Source: Rhodospirillales bacterium
GTDB taxonomy: Bacteria > Pseudomonadota > Alphaproteobacteria > Acetobacterales > Acetobacteraceae
Direction: 5' to 3'
Length of the DNA: 39,169 nucleotides
NCBI GenBank assembly: GCA_025352565.1
Contig: JANXTF010000151.1
Coordinates: 1 to 39,169, forward strand
The translations under genes and the position numbers were made by a program. The number at the start of each line of letters is the position of its first letter. Within the stretch, counting starts at the first letter, position 1. The notes under the pieces were generated by a model. That model was not told the DNA's origin, did not search any database, and saw only the letters and a list, made by a program, of their open reading frames with translations. Positions 16,649-25,119 of the stretch are shown here, in pieces.

Positions 16649-17605
16649 ATGCTGCAAGCTCCTGACACATATCCGATCGATCGGCCGCCGCTGAAGTCGA
16701 CGATATCGATGGCCTACACGCTGACGCCTGGGCGGGCAGCCGGCACGTTCATGGTCGAAACCGGGAAACGGCGCTTCGTCGGCTCCCGTTGCGTCTCATC
16801 GGGCCTCGTCTGCGTGCCGGCACAGGATTTCTGCCCGCGGACGGGCGGCGCCGACATCGAACTGGTGGTAGCTCCCGAGGCCGGCACGCTCACCGGCTTC
16901 ACCCAGACTGCCGCCGGCATCCTTGCGACAATTCGAATCGACGGAGCGGATTTCGACTTCGTCCACAAAATCGTGGATTCCAGCTTGGTCGATCTCAAGA
17001 TCGGCGCTCGCGTACAGGCGGTCTGGGCCGATGCGTCGACCCAGTCGATCCTCGACATCAGCGGGTTCCAGTTGGCCCCGAATGCCCCGATCGGGAAGAT
17101 CGCTCCGCTGTCCGACCCGGCTGACCCGCTGCCGATGAAGCCATATCCGCTCGATCTGCACTACGAACACGCCTTTGGACCCTTCTATGGCCGCCTGTTC
17201 GACGAGATCGGATCGCGGCATCGCATCATGGGGGTGCGCTCCACCTCCGGCGAGGGCGTGTTGATTCCGCCTCGTGAGTTCGACGACATCTCGTTCACCC
17301 GCACCGGCACCTGGGTGACTTTGCCCGATACCGGTACGGTCAGTGCGATGTCCGTCATCCACCTGGAGTTCAGGGGACAGAAGGAGCCGCCCCCCTATAT
17401 TTACGCGGAAATCCAGCTCGACGGCGCGGTGACCCGGCTGATCCACTCGATCAAGGGCATCGACATGAGCCGCGCCTCCGAGTTGGTGAAGCCCGGCACG
17501 CGGGTCCGCGCCGTCTGGTCGACCTCCCGCACCGGGTCGCTCTCGGATATCTCGCATTTCGAGCCGATCCCGGAACTGAACAGCGCCAACGCGACCGATA
17601 TGTGA
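16649..17605 (+). CDS. Tandem DUF35 OB-fold protein, partner of the thiolase-like pair
   Basis: A 318-residue protein made of two DUF35 units, about 20-145 and 150-305. Each has a ribbon region, an OB-fold strand block (GTLTGFTQ; GTVSAMSVIH), a LDGA/IDGA turn and a closing GxRVxAVW...SDISxF segment. In unit one the usual four zinc cysteines are reduced to Cys48 and Cys62 (positions two and four are Ser51 and Thr65). In unit two none remain, although the VLIPPREFDD loop is kept. DUF35 proteins hold acyl-CoA substrates next to thiolase-fold partners, as in Ltp2-ChsH2 and BbsAB. A fused pair would match one A and one B thiolase subunit (inference). AGGAAGGA lies 8 bases before the ATG. Confidence 0.85.
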   Translation: MLQAPDTYPIDRPPLKSTISMAYTLTPGRAAGTFMVETGKRRFVGSRCVSSGLVCVPAQDFCPRTGGADIELVVAPEAGTLTGFTQTAAGILATIRIDGADFDFVHKIVDSSLVDLKIGARVQAVWADASTQSILDISGFQLAPNAPIGKIAPLSDPADPLPMKPYPLDLHYEHAFGPFYGRLFDEIGSRHRIMGVRSTSGEGVLIPPREFDDISFTRTGTWVTLPDTGTVSAMSVIHLEFRGQKEPPPYIYAEIQLDGAVTRLIHSIKGIDMSRASELVKPGTRVRAVWSTSRTGSLSDISHFEPIPELNSANATDM

Positions 17606-17615
17606 TCGCACCGGT

Positions 17616-18416
17616 ATGTCATTCCGGATCCACACGCTGCATCTCGGCGACCTGATGGTGCCCTGGCCTCATGCGGTCATCAAGGAACCGATCCATTGCT
17701 GGTATGTCACCGATGGCACCACCGGCATCCTGGTCGATTCCGGGATGCCGGACCCGGGCGATATGAAGCGGCGGCTGAACGTGGACAGCGTCGGCGGGGG
17801 GCCGGACTCCTTGATCGCGGCCCTGCGCCACGTGGGCGCCAAGACCGATGACGTGCATAAGGTCGTGCTGACGCATATGCACTTCGATCACGCCTGGAAC
17901 CTCGAATTGTTTCCGAATGCGCAGGTGATCGTGCAACGCGACGAGCTGATCCACGCGATCGATCCGGTGCCGACACAACGGCTGTACTATCTTCGCGAGA
18001 CACTGGCCGAGGTGCTTGGCCGCAGACGACCCAAAGGTCTGCTCCTGGTCGATGGCGATACCGAACTGGTGCCCGGATTTGAACTTATGAAGGTGCCCGG
18101 CCATACCCCTGGCATCCAGGCGGCGATCATATCCACCGCGCGGGGCAAGGTCGCGCTGGTGTCCGACTGCGGCGACAATTACGCCAACTGGTATCCGACC
18201 GATCCGAACGTGAATCCGACGCCCATGCGCTACCTCGGCAGCGACTTTCTGCCAGGCGCAATCCGCAGCGAGAGCGAGCGCGTCTACGGCGACAGCATGC
18301 GGCGTATCCTGTCCCGCGCCGACATCGTGGTGCCCGCCCACGATACCCGCATCCCGCGCGCGATCCCCGAGGAGTGGTTCGCGAAGCCGCCGGCGGGCTC
18401 AGCGGCGCATAGCTGA
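17616..18416 (+). CDS. Metallo-beta-lactamase-fold hydrolase
   Basis: A 266-residue MBL-fold protein with the metal motif HMHFDH (87-92), the third-ligand segment VPGHTPG and an aspartate ligand in SDCGDNY. The arrangement resembles the lactonase-like branch (AHL lactonase relatives), which lacks the extra domains of glyoxalase II. Cytoplasmic, no signal peptide. It probably hydrolyses a lactone or thioester intermediate. The MBL fold is too broad to say which. The ATG at 17616 lies 10 bases after the DUF35 stop and the acyl-CoA synthetase begins 8 bases after its stop. Confidence 0.87.
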   Translation: MSFRIHTLHLGDLMVPWPHAVIKEPIHCWYVTDGTTGILVDSGMPDPGDMKRRLNVDSVGGGPDSLIAALRHVGAKTDDVHKVVLTHMHFDHAWNLELFPNAQVIVQRDELIHAIDPVPTQRLYYLRETLAEVLGRRRPKGLLLVDGDTELVPGFELMKVPGHTPGIQAAIISTARGKVALVSDCGDNYANWYPTDPNVNPTPMRYLGSDFLPGAIRSESERVYGDSMRRILSRADIVVPAHDTRIPRAIPEEWFAKPPAGSAAHS

Positions 18417-18424
18417 GGGCCACG

Positions 18425-20023
18425 ATGCCCAATCTTTCCCAGCATCTCTTTCGGCAGGCCGAGACCCGGCCTGAGAAGGTGGCGCTCATCGACAACGGCC
18501 GCGACTATACCTTCGGCGAGTTGCGCGACCGGGTCAGGCGTGCGGCCGGCGGCCTGCGGGCAAGCGGCGTCGGGCCAGGGACGAAGCTTGGCCTGATGGT
18601 TTCCAGCCGGATGGAGTTCATTGTCGTTCAGCAGGCCATCTTCGCGCTTGGCGGAGTCGTCATGCCGCTGAACATCCACTATCGCGCTGGCGAGATCGAG
18701 TACGCATTGCAATCCTGCGACCTCGAGTACCTCTTCATCGAGGGCGGGTTCGTGGAACAACTCGGGGCTGCGCCGGAAGCACGCTGTGCCCACCTGCGCC
18801 GAATCCTGGTCCTCGATCCGGTGGGCGCGCTCGGCGGCACCCTCCTGATGGATGCCGCATCGGTGATGCAAGGTGCGCCGATCGCTGGGCCCGTCGAGAT
18901 GCCGGCCGACGCATTGGGCCTGATGCTGTCGACCAGCGCGACAACGGGCAAGGCCAAGGGCGTCATGCTGTCGATCGGTAACATCCAGAGCAATTATGAC
19001 CCGACCCCCGGCTGGCTTGGCCTGACGGAGCGCGACATTATCCTGTGCGCGCTTCCGCTGTACAACACGTTCGGGCTGAACCAGTGCATCAGCGCAACCA
19101 TGGTCACTGGCTGCACCCTGGTGCTGCTCCCCCGCTTCGACGTCGCGAAAGTACTCGATGCGATTGAGGCCTACCGCCCGACGTTCCTGCCGGGCGTGCC
19201 GGCGATGATCCAGAAGATCCTGTCCGATCCGGCGACTCCCACACGGGATCTCCGCTCCATCCAGCGCATCCTGGTCGGCGCCGCCTCGGTGCCGAGCCCG
19301 CTGCTTGAGCAGATACGGGCGGTCATGGGACGCGACGTGGTCGTGCTGGAAGGCTACGGGCTGACCGAGGCCACGGCGATCGTGACGGTGCTCGTCGTTG
19401 AGACGGACGCCGAGGGGCGGCTGCTCCGTCCCCGTTCTGTCGGCCAGACGCTTCCCGGCATCGAGATGATGATCGCGGACGCGAACATGCAGCCGCTCGC
19501 GCCCGGCATCATTGGGGAGATCTGCATTCGCGGGCCGAATGTGATGCAGGGCTACCACAGGCAGCCCGTGGAGACCGCGAATGCTATCGTGAACGGCTGG
19601 CTCCGCACGGGCGATCTGGGCACGGTCGATGAAGAGGGCCATTACCGCGTGGTCGACCGGACCAAGGATGTGATCATCCGCGGCGGTCAGAACATCTATC
19701 CGGTGGACATCGAGGAGGTGCTCTACGGACACCCCGCCGTCGCCGAGGTGGCCGTCGTGGCCGCGCCGGACGAAAACCTTGGAGAGGTTCCGGTCGCCTA
19801 TGTCGCCTTCAAACCGGGACAGGAGGCGGATGTGGAAACGCTGCGGGAAATATGCCGCAGCGAACTCGCCTATTACAAGGTTCCGCGCCGCATCGTGGTC
19901 CTTGCCAGTCTGCCGAAAGGGCCGACGGGGAAGATCTTGCGACGGGCGTTGCGCGATGTCCCTCCCGTGGCTTCCGATCAACCGCACGCAGCGACGCTGA
20001 AGGCGCAATCCCATGACGCTTGA
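18425..20023 (+). CDS. Acyl-CoA synthetase (class I adenylate-forming enzyme)
   Basis: A 532-residue AMP-forming acid-CoA ligase, complete in length. The P-loop-like motif reads STSATTGKAKGV (169-180), with Ala in place of the usual Gly of TSGTTG. Further motifs are GYGLTEA, the ATP/AMP-binding GWLRTGDLG, the hinge region DVIIRGGQNIYPVDIEE and the C-terminal catalytic lysine in GPTGKILRR. It would activate an imported carboxylic acid with ATP and CoA and so open the pathway. The family does not reveal chain type. The gene overlaps the next crotonase gene by 11 bases. The Gly-to-Ala change is unusual but conservative. Confidence 0.92.
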   Translation: MPNLSQHLFRQAETRPEKVALIDNGRDYTFGELRDRVRRAAGGLRASGVGPGTKLGLMVSSRMEFIVVQQAIFALGGVVMPLNIHYRAGEIEYALQSCDLEYLFIEGGFVEQLGAAPEARCAHLRRILVLDPVGALGGTLLMDAASVMQGAPIAGPVEMPADALGLMLSTSATTGKAKGVMLSIGNIQSNYDPTPGWLGLTERDIILCALPLYNTFGLNQCISATMVTGCTLVLLPRFDVAKVLDAIEAYRPTFLPGVPAMIQKILSDPATPTRDLRSIQRILVGAASVPSPLLEQIRAVMGRDVVVLEGYGLTEATAIVTVLVVETDAEGRLLRPRSVGQTLPGIEMMIADANMQPLAPGIIGEICIRGPNVMQGYHRQPVETANAIVNGWLRTGDLGTVDEEGHYRVVDRTKDVIIRGGQNIYPVDIEEVLYGHPAVAEVAVVAAPDENLGEVPVAYVAFKPGQEADVETLREICRSELAYYKVPRRIVVLASLPKGPTGKILRRALRDVPPVASDQPHAATLKAQSHDA

Positions 20024-20801
20024 GACATTGCTCTACGACGCCTCCGAAGGCGTGGCCACGATCACGTTCAATCGACCCGATGTGCTGAACGCGACGAACG
20101 ACCAGTTCTACAAGGAACTGTCCGGGCTGATCGGTACGATTGCCGACGATCCGGAGGTGCGCTGCGTCATTATCACCGGGGCGGGACGCGGCTTCTGCGC
20201 GGGTGCCGATGTCAAGGGCATGGATCCGAACCGACCGCCGCTGTCCAAGCGACGGCGGCACCGGTGGATTCTCTCGACCGTGCTGCGGCCCCTGGTGCGG
20301 TTGGAGAAGCCCGTGATCGCCGCCGTGAACGGCGTGGCCGTGGGTGCCGGCATGAACATCGCGCTCGCGGCGGACATCCTGATCGCCAGCGACAAAGCCG
20401 TGTTCAGCCAGATTTTCGCCAAGATGGGTCTGGTGCCGGATCTCGGCGGCCTTCACCTGCTGACGCGCGTGGTCGGCCTTAACAAGGCCAAGGAATTGTG
20501 TTTCACGGCCCGGAAAATACCGGCCGCCGAGGCGCTCGCCCTCGGCATCGCGAACGAGGTCGTCCCCGCCGATGAACTCATGACCCGCGCCAGGGTCTTG
20601 GCGCGTGAGATCGCCGCCGGGCCGCCGTTCGCGTTGTCCATGATGAAGACCCTGCTCAACATGTCCTCGACGTCGACGCTGGAGGAGATGCTCGAATACG
20701 AGGGCTATGCCCAGAGCCTGGCGTACATCTCCGGCGAGAACGCGGAAGGCGCACTCGCTTTCAAGGAGAAGCGTCCGCCGAAATTTGGACCGACAGGCTA
20801 G
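20013..20801 (+). CDS. Enoyl-CoA hydratase/isomerase (crotonase) family protein, PaaG-like active site
   Basis: A 262-residue crotonase. Oxyanion-hole segments are FCAGADVKGM (61-70) and NGVAVGAGM (106-114). The two catalytic glutamates of enoyl-CoA hydratase are replaced by Asn115 and Phe135. The loop after them reads GLVPDLGG with Asp143, the pattern of PaaG-type and enoyl-CoA isomerase members that use one Asp. Isomerase or hydration by another residue are both possible. In a retro-aldol route a hydratase is needed after dehydrogenation, and this is the only crotonase in the + operon, so its exact role matters. The start overlaps the synthetase by 11 bases; the next gene begins 9 bases after its stop. 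Confidence 0.9.
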   Translation: MTLETLLYDASEGVATITFNRPDVLNATNDQFYKELSGLIGTIADDPEVRCVIITGAGRGFCAGADVKGMDPNRPPLSKRRRHRWILSTVLRPLVRLEKPVIAAVNGVAVGAGMNIALAADILIASDKAVFSQIFAKMGLVPDLGGLHLLTRVVGLNKAKELCFTARKIPAAEALALGIANEVVPADELMTRARVLAREIAAGPPFALSMMKTLLNMSSTSTLEEMLEYEGYAQSLAYISGENAEGALAFKEKRPPKFGPTG

Positions 20802-20810
20802 AGGCGCGCG

Positions 20811-22001
20811 ATGGATTTCAACTTTTCGCCTGAGGACGATGCCTTCCGCCATGAAGCCCGCGCATGGATCAGCGCCAGCCTGCCGGAAGGGTGGGGACGC
20901 ACGGTCCATGAGCCAGAGGACGAGACCGAGCGCTACATGTCCCGGCTGGGATGGGAGAAGAAGCTGTTCCATGGCGGCTGGGCCGGGATTGCGTGGCCGA
21001 AGGAATACGGCGGGCGCGGGGCGACGCTGGTGGAACAGGCGATCCTGGCGGAGGAACTCGCGCGCGCCGGTGCGCCGGAAGGCCTGAACATCATCGGCCA
21101 CAACCTCACGGCGCCGACGCTGATGCACAACGGGACCGAGGCACAACGACGTCGTTTTTTGCCCAAGATCCTGTCAAGCGAGGAGGTTTGGTGCCAGGGC
21201 TTCTCTGAACCGAACGCCGGGTCGGATCTCGCTGCGGTCCGCACCACCGCGGTGCGTGACGGTGACCACTTCGTCGTCAACGGCCAGAAGACCTGGACGA
21301 GCTTCGCGCAATACGCCCAGTGGTGCTTCATGCTCGTTCGGACAGATACGGAGGCGCCGAAGCACAAGGGCATCTCCTTCTTGCTGGTCGATATGAGCAC
21401 GCCCGGCATCACGGTCCGGCCGCTGCGTCAGATCTCGGGCGAGAGCGAGTTCAACGAGACTTTCTTCCACGATGTCCGCGTTCCTTGCGAGAACCTCGTG
21501 GGCGGACTGAACGAAGGCTGGAAGATCGCGATGACGACGCTTGCCCATGAGCGGGGACCGGAGGATGCGCTCGGCCGCCAGATACGCTTCAAGCGCGAGC
21601 TCGGCCGACTGCTCGATGTCGCCAAGACCCAGAAGCGCGGCAAGCGGGCGGCCATCGACGACCCCGCGCTGCGCCAGAAGATCGCGAGTTCGGTGATCGA
21701 GGTCGAATTGATGCGGCTGAACTGCCTGCGCAGCTTCTCCAAGATGCTGCAGGGCAAGCCGCTTGGCCCGGAGTCCTCGTTTCAGAAGCTGTACTGGAGC
21801 CACATGGCGCAGCGCATGTACGAGACCGCGCTGGAGACGCTCGGACCGGCGGCGGCGCTCGGGGCCGGCGATCCCGCCACGCCGGCGCGCGGGATGTTCC
21901 AGACCGGGTTCCTCCAGTCACGGGCGTTCACGATTTACTCCGGCACCTCCGAGATCCAGCGCAACATCATTGCCGAGCGCGTGCTCGGCATGCCGAAGTA
22001 G
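20811..22001 (+). CDS. Acyl-CoA dehydrogenase, catalytic-type subunit
   Basis: A 396-residue FAD-dependent acyl-CoA dehydrogenase. Motifs: SEPNAGSDLA (132-141), the substrate/FAD loop WTSFAQYAQW, and the C-terminal YSGTSEIQRNIIAERVLG. The glutamate of the MCAD-type YEGT position is Ser (YSGT). A glutamate in the isovaleryl/long-chain type position is present in LAHERG (Glu247), so a catalytic base is available. The next gene is a second, different dehydrogenase 9 bases downstream. Paired unlike subunits are known as alpha2beta2 enzymes in steroid side-chain degradation (ChsE1-ChsE2). It would introduce the alpha,beta double bond into the acyl-CoA, passing electrons to ETF. Confidence 0.92.
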   Translation: MDFNFSPEDDAFRHEARAWISASLPEGWGRTVHEPEDETERYMSRLGWEKKLFHGGWAGIAWPKEYGGRGATLVEQAILAEELARAGAPEGLNIIGHNLTAPTLMHNGTEAQRRRFLPKILSSEEVWCQGFSEPNAGSDLAAVRTTAVRDGDHFVVNGQKTWTSFAQYAQWCFMLVRTDTEAPKHKGISFLLVDMSTPGITVRPLRQISGESEFNETFFHDVRVPCENLVGGLNEGWKIAMTTLAHERGPEDALGRQIRFKRELGRLLDVAKTQKRGKRAAIDDPALRQKIASSVIEVELMRLNCLRSFSKMLQGKPLGPESSFQKLYWSHMAQRMYETALETLGPAAALGAGDPATPARGMFQTGFLQSRAFTIYSGTSEIQRNIIAERVLGMPK

Positions 22002-22010
22002 CAATACGCC

Positions 22011-23144
22011 ATGAACTTCGACTTCAGCGCCGAACAATACATGTTCCAGGACAGCGTCCGGGCCTACCTCGCGGATGCCTGGAGCGTCGCGCGGCTGCGC
22101 CGCCTGATGGAAGGGGACGGCTTCGACGCGACGCTCTGGCACGGGCTGACCGATCTCGGATTGTTGTCGATCCTGGTCCCGGAGGAGCATGGCGGCATGG
22201 GGCTGAGCTTCGTCGATCTCGCCTTGGTATTCGAGGAGTGCGGCCGGGCACTGGTTCCCGGTCCGGCCGTCGAGACCATGATCGCGACGGACGTGCTCGC
22301 GCGGTTCGGCACGCAGGAGCAGAAGGCGGCGCTTCTGCCGGGGATCGCGACTGGGCGGATCAAGGTCGTGCCGGCCGTGGTGGAGGCCGATGGCGGCTCC
22401 GACCCGGCAGAGGTGGAGACCATCGCCAGCGATGCCGCGGGCGGTTGGGTGCTGAATGGCCGGAAGATCCTGGTCCCCTACGCCGGGCTTGCCGACAAGC
22501 TGCTGGTCTCGGCGCGGTTCGGGGCGACCGCCGCGCTGGGCCTCGCCTTGGTCGATCCCACACGGGCCGGCTTGACGCTGCGCCCCCAGGCGCTATTCGA
22601 CCCGTCATCCCGCGCCTGCGAGGTCATTTTCGACAATGTTGCGATCGGTTCCGAGGACGTTGTCGGCGCCGCTCCGATCGCGGCGTCGGTCGATAGGGTG
22701 GTGGATGCCGGGGCCATGGCCGCGGCCGCGCAAATGACCGGGATTGCCGCCCGCATGCTGGATCTCGCCGTCGACTATGCCGCGCAGCGTGTGCAGTTCG
22801 GCCGTCCGATCGGCTCCTTTCAGGCCATCAAGCACCGCTGTGCCGATATGATGGTGCAGGTCGAGACGAGCCGCACGGCCGCCTACTACGCGGCATGGGC
22901 GCTGTCCTGCGACGCGCCGGAGGCTGTGCAGGCGGTGTCGATGGCGAAGGCCTATTGTGGCGACGCCGCCCGGTTCGTCTGCAACGAGGCGCTTCAAATT
23001 CATGGCGGAGTAGGCTTCGCATGGGATCTCGATCTGCACTTCTACCTGCGGCGCGCGAAGACGCTTGAGTACTCCTTCGGCGACGCCTCCGCGCATCGCG
23101 AGCGGGTTTTGAGTGCCGCGCTTGCCGCAAGGGAAGCCGCCTGA
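22011..23144 (+). CDS. Acyl-CoA dehydrogenase, partner-type subunit
   Basis: A 377-residue acyl-CoA dehydrogenase homologue. The C-terminal half is well kept (QRVQFGRPIGSFQAIKH, LQIHGGVGFAWDLDLHFYLRRAK), the FAD-site part of such heteromers. The middle is degenerate: the SEPNAGSD segment reads EADGGSDPAEV. I see no catalytic glutamate at either known position: the helix reads VDRVVDAGAM, and the C-terminal loop LEYSFGDAS replaces EGT. It is therefore probably the non-catalytic or half-site subunit of a heterotetramer with the preceding protein (inference). The downstream alcohol dehydrogenase begins 2 bases after its stop. Confidence 0.9.
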   Translation: MNFDFSAEQYMFQDSVRAYLADAWSVARLRRLMEGDGFDATLWHGLTDLGLLSILVPEEHGGMGLSFVDLALVFEECGRALVPGPAVETMIATDVLARFGTQEQKAALLPGIATGRIKVVPAVVEADGGSDPAEVETIASDAAGGWVLNGRKILVPYAGLADKLLVSARFGATAALGLALVDPTRAGLTLRPQALFDPSSRACEVIFDNVAIGSEDVVGAAPIAASVDRVVDAGAMAAAAQMTGIAARMLDLAVDYAAQRVQFGRPIGSFQAIKHRCADMMVQVETSRTAAYYAAWALSCDAPEAVQAVSMAKAYCGDAARFVCNEALQIHGGVGFAWDLDLHFYLRRAKTLEYSFGDASAHRERVLSAALAAREAA

Positions 23145-23146
23145 CC

Positions 23147-24175
23147 ATGCGCGCCACGGTGCTCCCCCGCTTTGGCGGGCCTGACGTATTCCGATGCGAG
23201 GAGATTGCCCGGCCGGAACCCGCGGCCGATCAAATGCTGGTGCGGGTGGCATGCTGCGGCGTGTGCGGCCACGATCTCCTGAGCCGTGCCGGCGCCTTCC
23301 CGCACACGCGCCTCCCCTGCGTCCTGGGGCATGAGATCGCCGGCATCGTCGAAGAGGCTGGTCCGTTGGTCTCGGGCTTCCGCAACGGCGACCGTGTCGC
23401 GCTGAACCAGCGTATTTCCTGCGGCGCCTGCGAGCCATGTCGGGCGGGGAGAGACAACCTGTGCCGCGCGGGCGCCGGCTTCTACGGGGACGCCCTGTCC
23501 GGCGGCTATGGCGCGTATGTCGTCGCGTCGGCGCGCAACGCCGTTCTGCTGCCGGACGAAATTCCGCTGGAAGTCGGGGCCGTGCTCAGCTGTGCGATCG
23601 GAACCGGGTATCATGCGTTGGGGCGTGCCCGCCTGCACCTGGGCAGCACGGTCGTGATTACGGCGGCCAGCGGCGGCGTTGGAATTCATACGGTCAAGCT
23701 CGGGCGTGCGATGGGCCTGCGGGTCATCGCCATCTCGTCTTCCGAGGCCAAGGCGGAACGGCTGCGCGCGGCTGGTGCGGATCATGTCGTCATTACCGAT
23801 GGCCGTGGGTTTCACACCGAAATCAAGGGGCTGACGGATGGTGACGGCGCCGACGCCGTGATCGAGATAGCCGGGTCCAGCACCTTCGCCTCCAGCCTGC
23901 GCTGTCTCAAGTCCGGAGGACGGCTCGTGCTGGTCGGCAATCTCGAGCCCGGCGATGTGGCGCTCAACCCGGCGCCGCCGATCCTGAAGGAGCTGGAAAT
24001 CCTCGGCAGCGCGCACGCGACGGTGTCGGATCTGAAGCAGGTGGTCGAGCTTGTTCGGCAGGGACGGATCGTACCGGAGATCGGCGCAAGATTTCCGGTC
24101 GCCGAGGCGGCCGAGGCGCATCGCATGATGACCGCCAAAGCCGCGTTGGGCCGCGTGGTTCTGATCCACGGATGA
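23147..24175 (+). CDS. Zinc-dependent medium-chain alcohol dehydrogenase
   Basis: A 342-residue MDR-superfamily dehydrogenase. Catalytic zinc region CCGVCGHD (Cys37/Cys40) and GHE (61-63). The structural zinc loop has all four cysteines (Cys92, 95, 98, 106 in CGACEPCRAGRDNLC). The Rossmann segment is ITAASGGVG. An SSSEAK stretch after the second strand lacks an acidic residue, which slightly favours NADP. It would oxidise or reduce an alcohol/aldehyde pathway intermediate, for example the carbonyl product of a retro-aldol step (inference). Its stop overlaps the ATG of the next gene (ATGA). Confidence 0.92.
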   Translation: MRATVLPRFGGPDVFRCEEIARPEPAADQMLVRVACCGVCGHDLLSRAGAFPHTRLPCVLGHEIAGIVEEAGPLVSGFRNGDRVALNQRISCGACEPCRAGRDNLCRAGAGFYGDALSGGYGAYVVASARNAVLLPDEIPLEVGAVLSCAIGTGYHALGRARLHLGSTVVITAASGGVGIHTVKLGRAMGLRVIAISSSEAKAERLRAAGADHVVITDGRGFHTEIKGLTDGDGADAVIEIAGSSTFASSLRCLKSGGRLVLVGNLEPGDVALNPAPPILKELEILGSAHATVSDLKQVVELVRQGRIVPEIGARFPVAEAAEAHRMMTAKAALGRVVLIHG

Positions 24176-25119
24176 CCGTGGTCGGTGCCGCCGGGGCGTC
24201 CTATCTTCCTCGTCTGACGCAGAGATCGCGCAACCTCGTGGTCCGCGGACTCGCTTATCATGTGCGCGAGTGGGGCGCGGAGGAAGGCCCGATCCTCGTC
24301 CTGCTGCACGGAGCGGCGGACACGTCGGCGAGCTTTCAGTTCATGGTCGACGCGCTGCAGGGGACATGGCGGGTCATCGCGCCGGATTGGCGGGGCCATG
24401 GCCAGTCGGCCTGGACGCCCGGCAGCTACTGGCATGCCGAGTTCATGGCTGACCTGGATGCCCTCCTCGATGCCGTCGCGCCGGGGCGCGCGGTGTCGCT
24501 CGCGGGGCATTCCATGGGCGGCAATATCGCCTCGATCTATGCCGGAATCCGCCCGCACCGGGTCGAGCGACTGGTTATGCTCGACGCAATGGGCGAGTTG
24601 CTGCACCGCACGCCGGTCAAGGTGGATGAGGTCCTGAGACTGGTGCTGGACGCGCGGGCCGCTGCCGCGAGCGACCGAGGCTACGCCAGCCCTTCGGACC
24701 TCGCGGCCCGGCTGCTTCGCCGTAATACGCGCCTCTCGCCCGCGCAGGCGGGATTCCTGGCGACGGCTATGGCCCGCGCATTGCCTGGAGGCGGCTTCGG
24801 CTGGCCGGTCGATCCGAGTTTCCGGCGCTCGCTGCCGACGCTGCACACGATCGAGGACTGGGGCGTGGTGTGGCGCGGCATTACCGCCCCGGTACTCTAC
24901 ATCAGGTCGAGCGACCAACGGGCCCACGCGCCGGCGAGCGATCCGACCGAATTGGCACGCCGCATGTCATATTTCCGCGACCTCGCGAGCATGGTGATCC
25001 CGGAGACTGGGCATAATCTCCATCATGACGCGCCCGAGGCCGTCGCACGCGCGGTCGAGGCTTTCATCTGCGGCGCGCAAGACGCCAACTCGGCGGCCAG
25101 ACAAAGTCTCTGCGCGTGA
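24172..25119 (+). CDS. Alpha/beta-fold hydrolase
   Basis: A 315-residue alpha/beta hydrolase. Oxyanion segment LLHGAAD (45-50), nucleophile Ser114 in GHSMGG (112-117), general-base His in ETGHNLHHD near the C-terminus, and an acid candidate in RSSDQRAH. A lid-like insertion lies between about 150 and 215. There is no signal peptide. The family covers esterases, C-C hydrolases of meta-cleavage pathways and lactonases; the sequence does not choose. It overlaps its neighbours on both sides (ATGA upstream, GTGA downstream), so it is tightly tied to both the dehydrogenase and the transporter. Confidence 0.9.
   Translation: MTVVGAAGASYLPRLTQRSRNLVVRGLAYHVREWGAEEGPILVLLHGAADTSASFQFMVDALQGTWRVIAPDWRGHGQSAWTPGSYWHAEFMADLDALLDAVAPGRAVSLAGHSMGGNIASIYAGIRPHRVERLVMLDAMGELLHRTPVKVDEVLRLVLDARAAAASDRGYASPSDLAARLLRRNTRLSPAQAGFLATAMARALPGGGFGWPVDPSFRRSLPTLHTIEDWGVVWRGITAPVLYIRSSDQRAHAPASDPTELARRMSYFRDLASMVIPETGHNLHHDAPEAVARAVEAFICGAQDANSAARQSLCA

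Noticed and set aside
18284-20014. A 576-codon open frame on the - strand opposite the acyl-CoA synthetase
   Set aside because: It is an antisense shadow typical of GC-rich DNA. The translation is Arg/His/Asp-rich with no family motifs, while the + frame carries a complete set of synthetase motifs.
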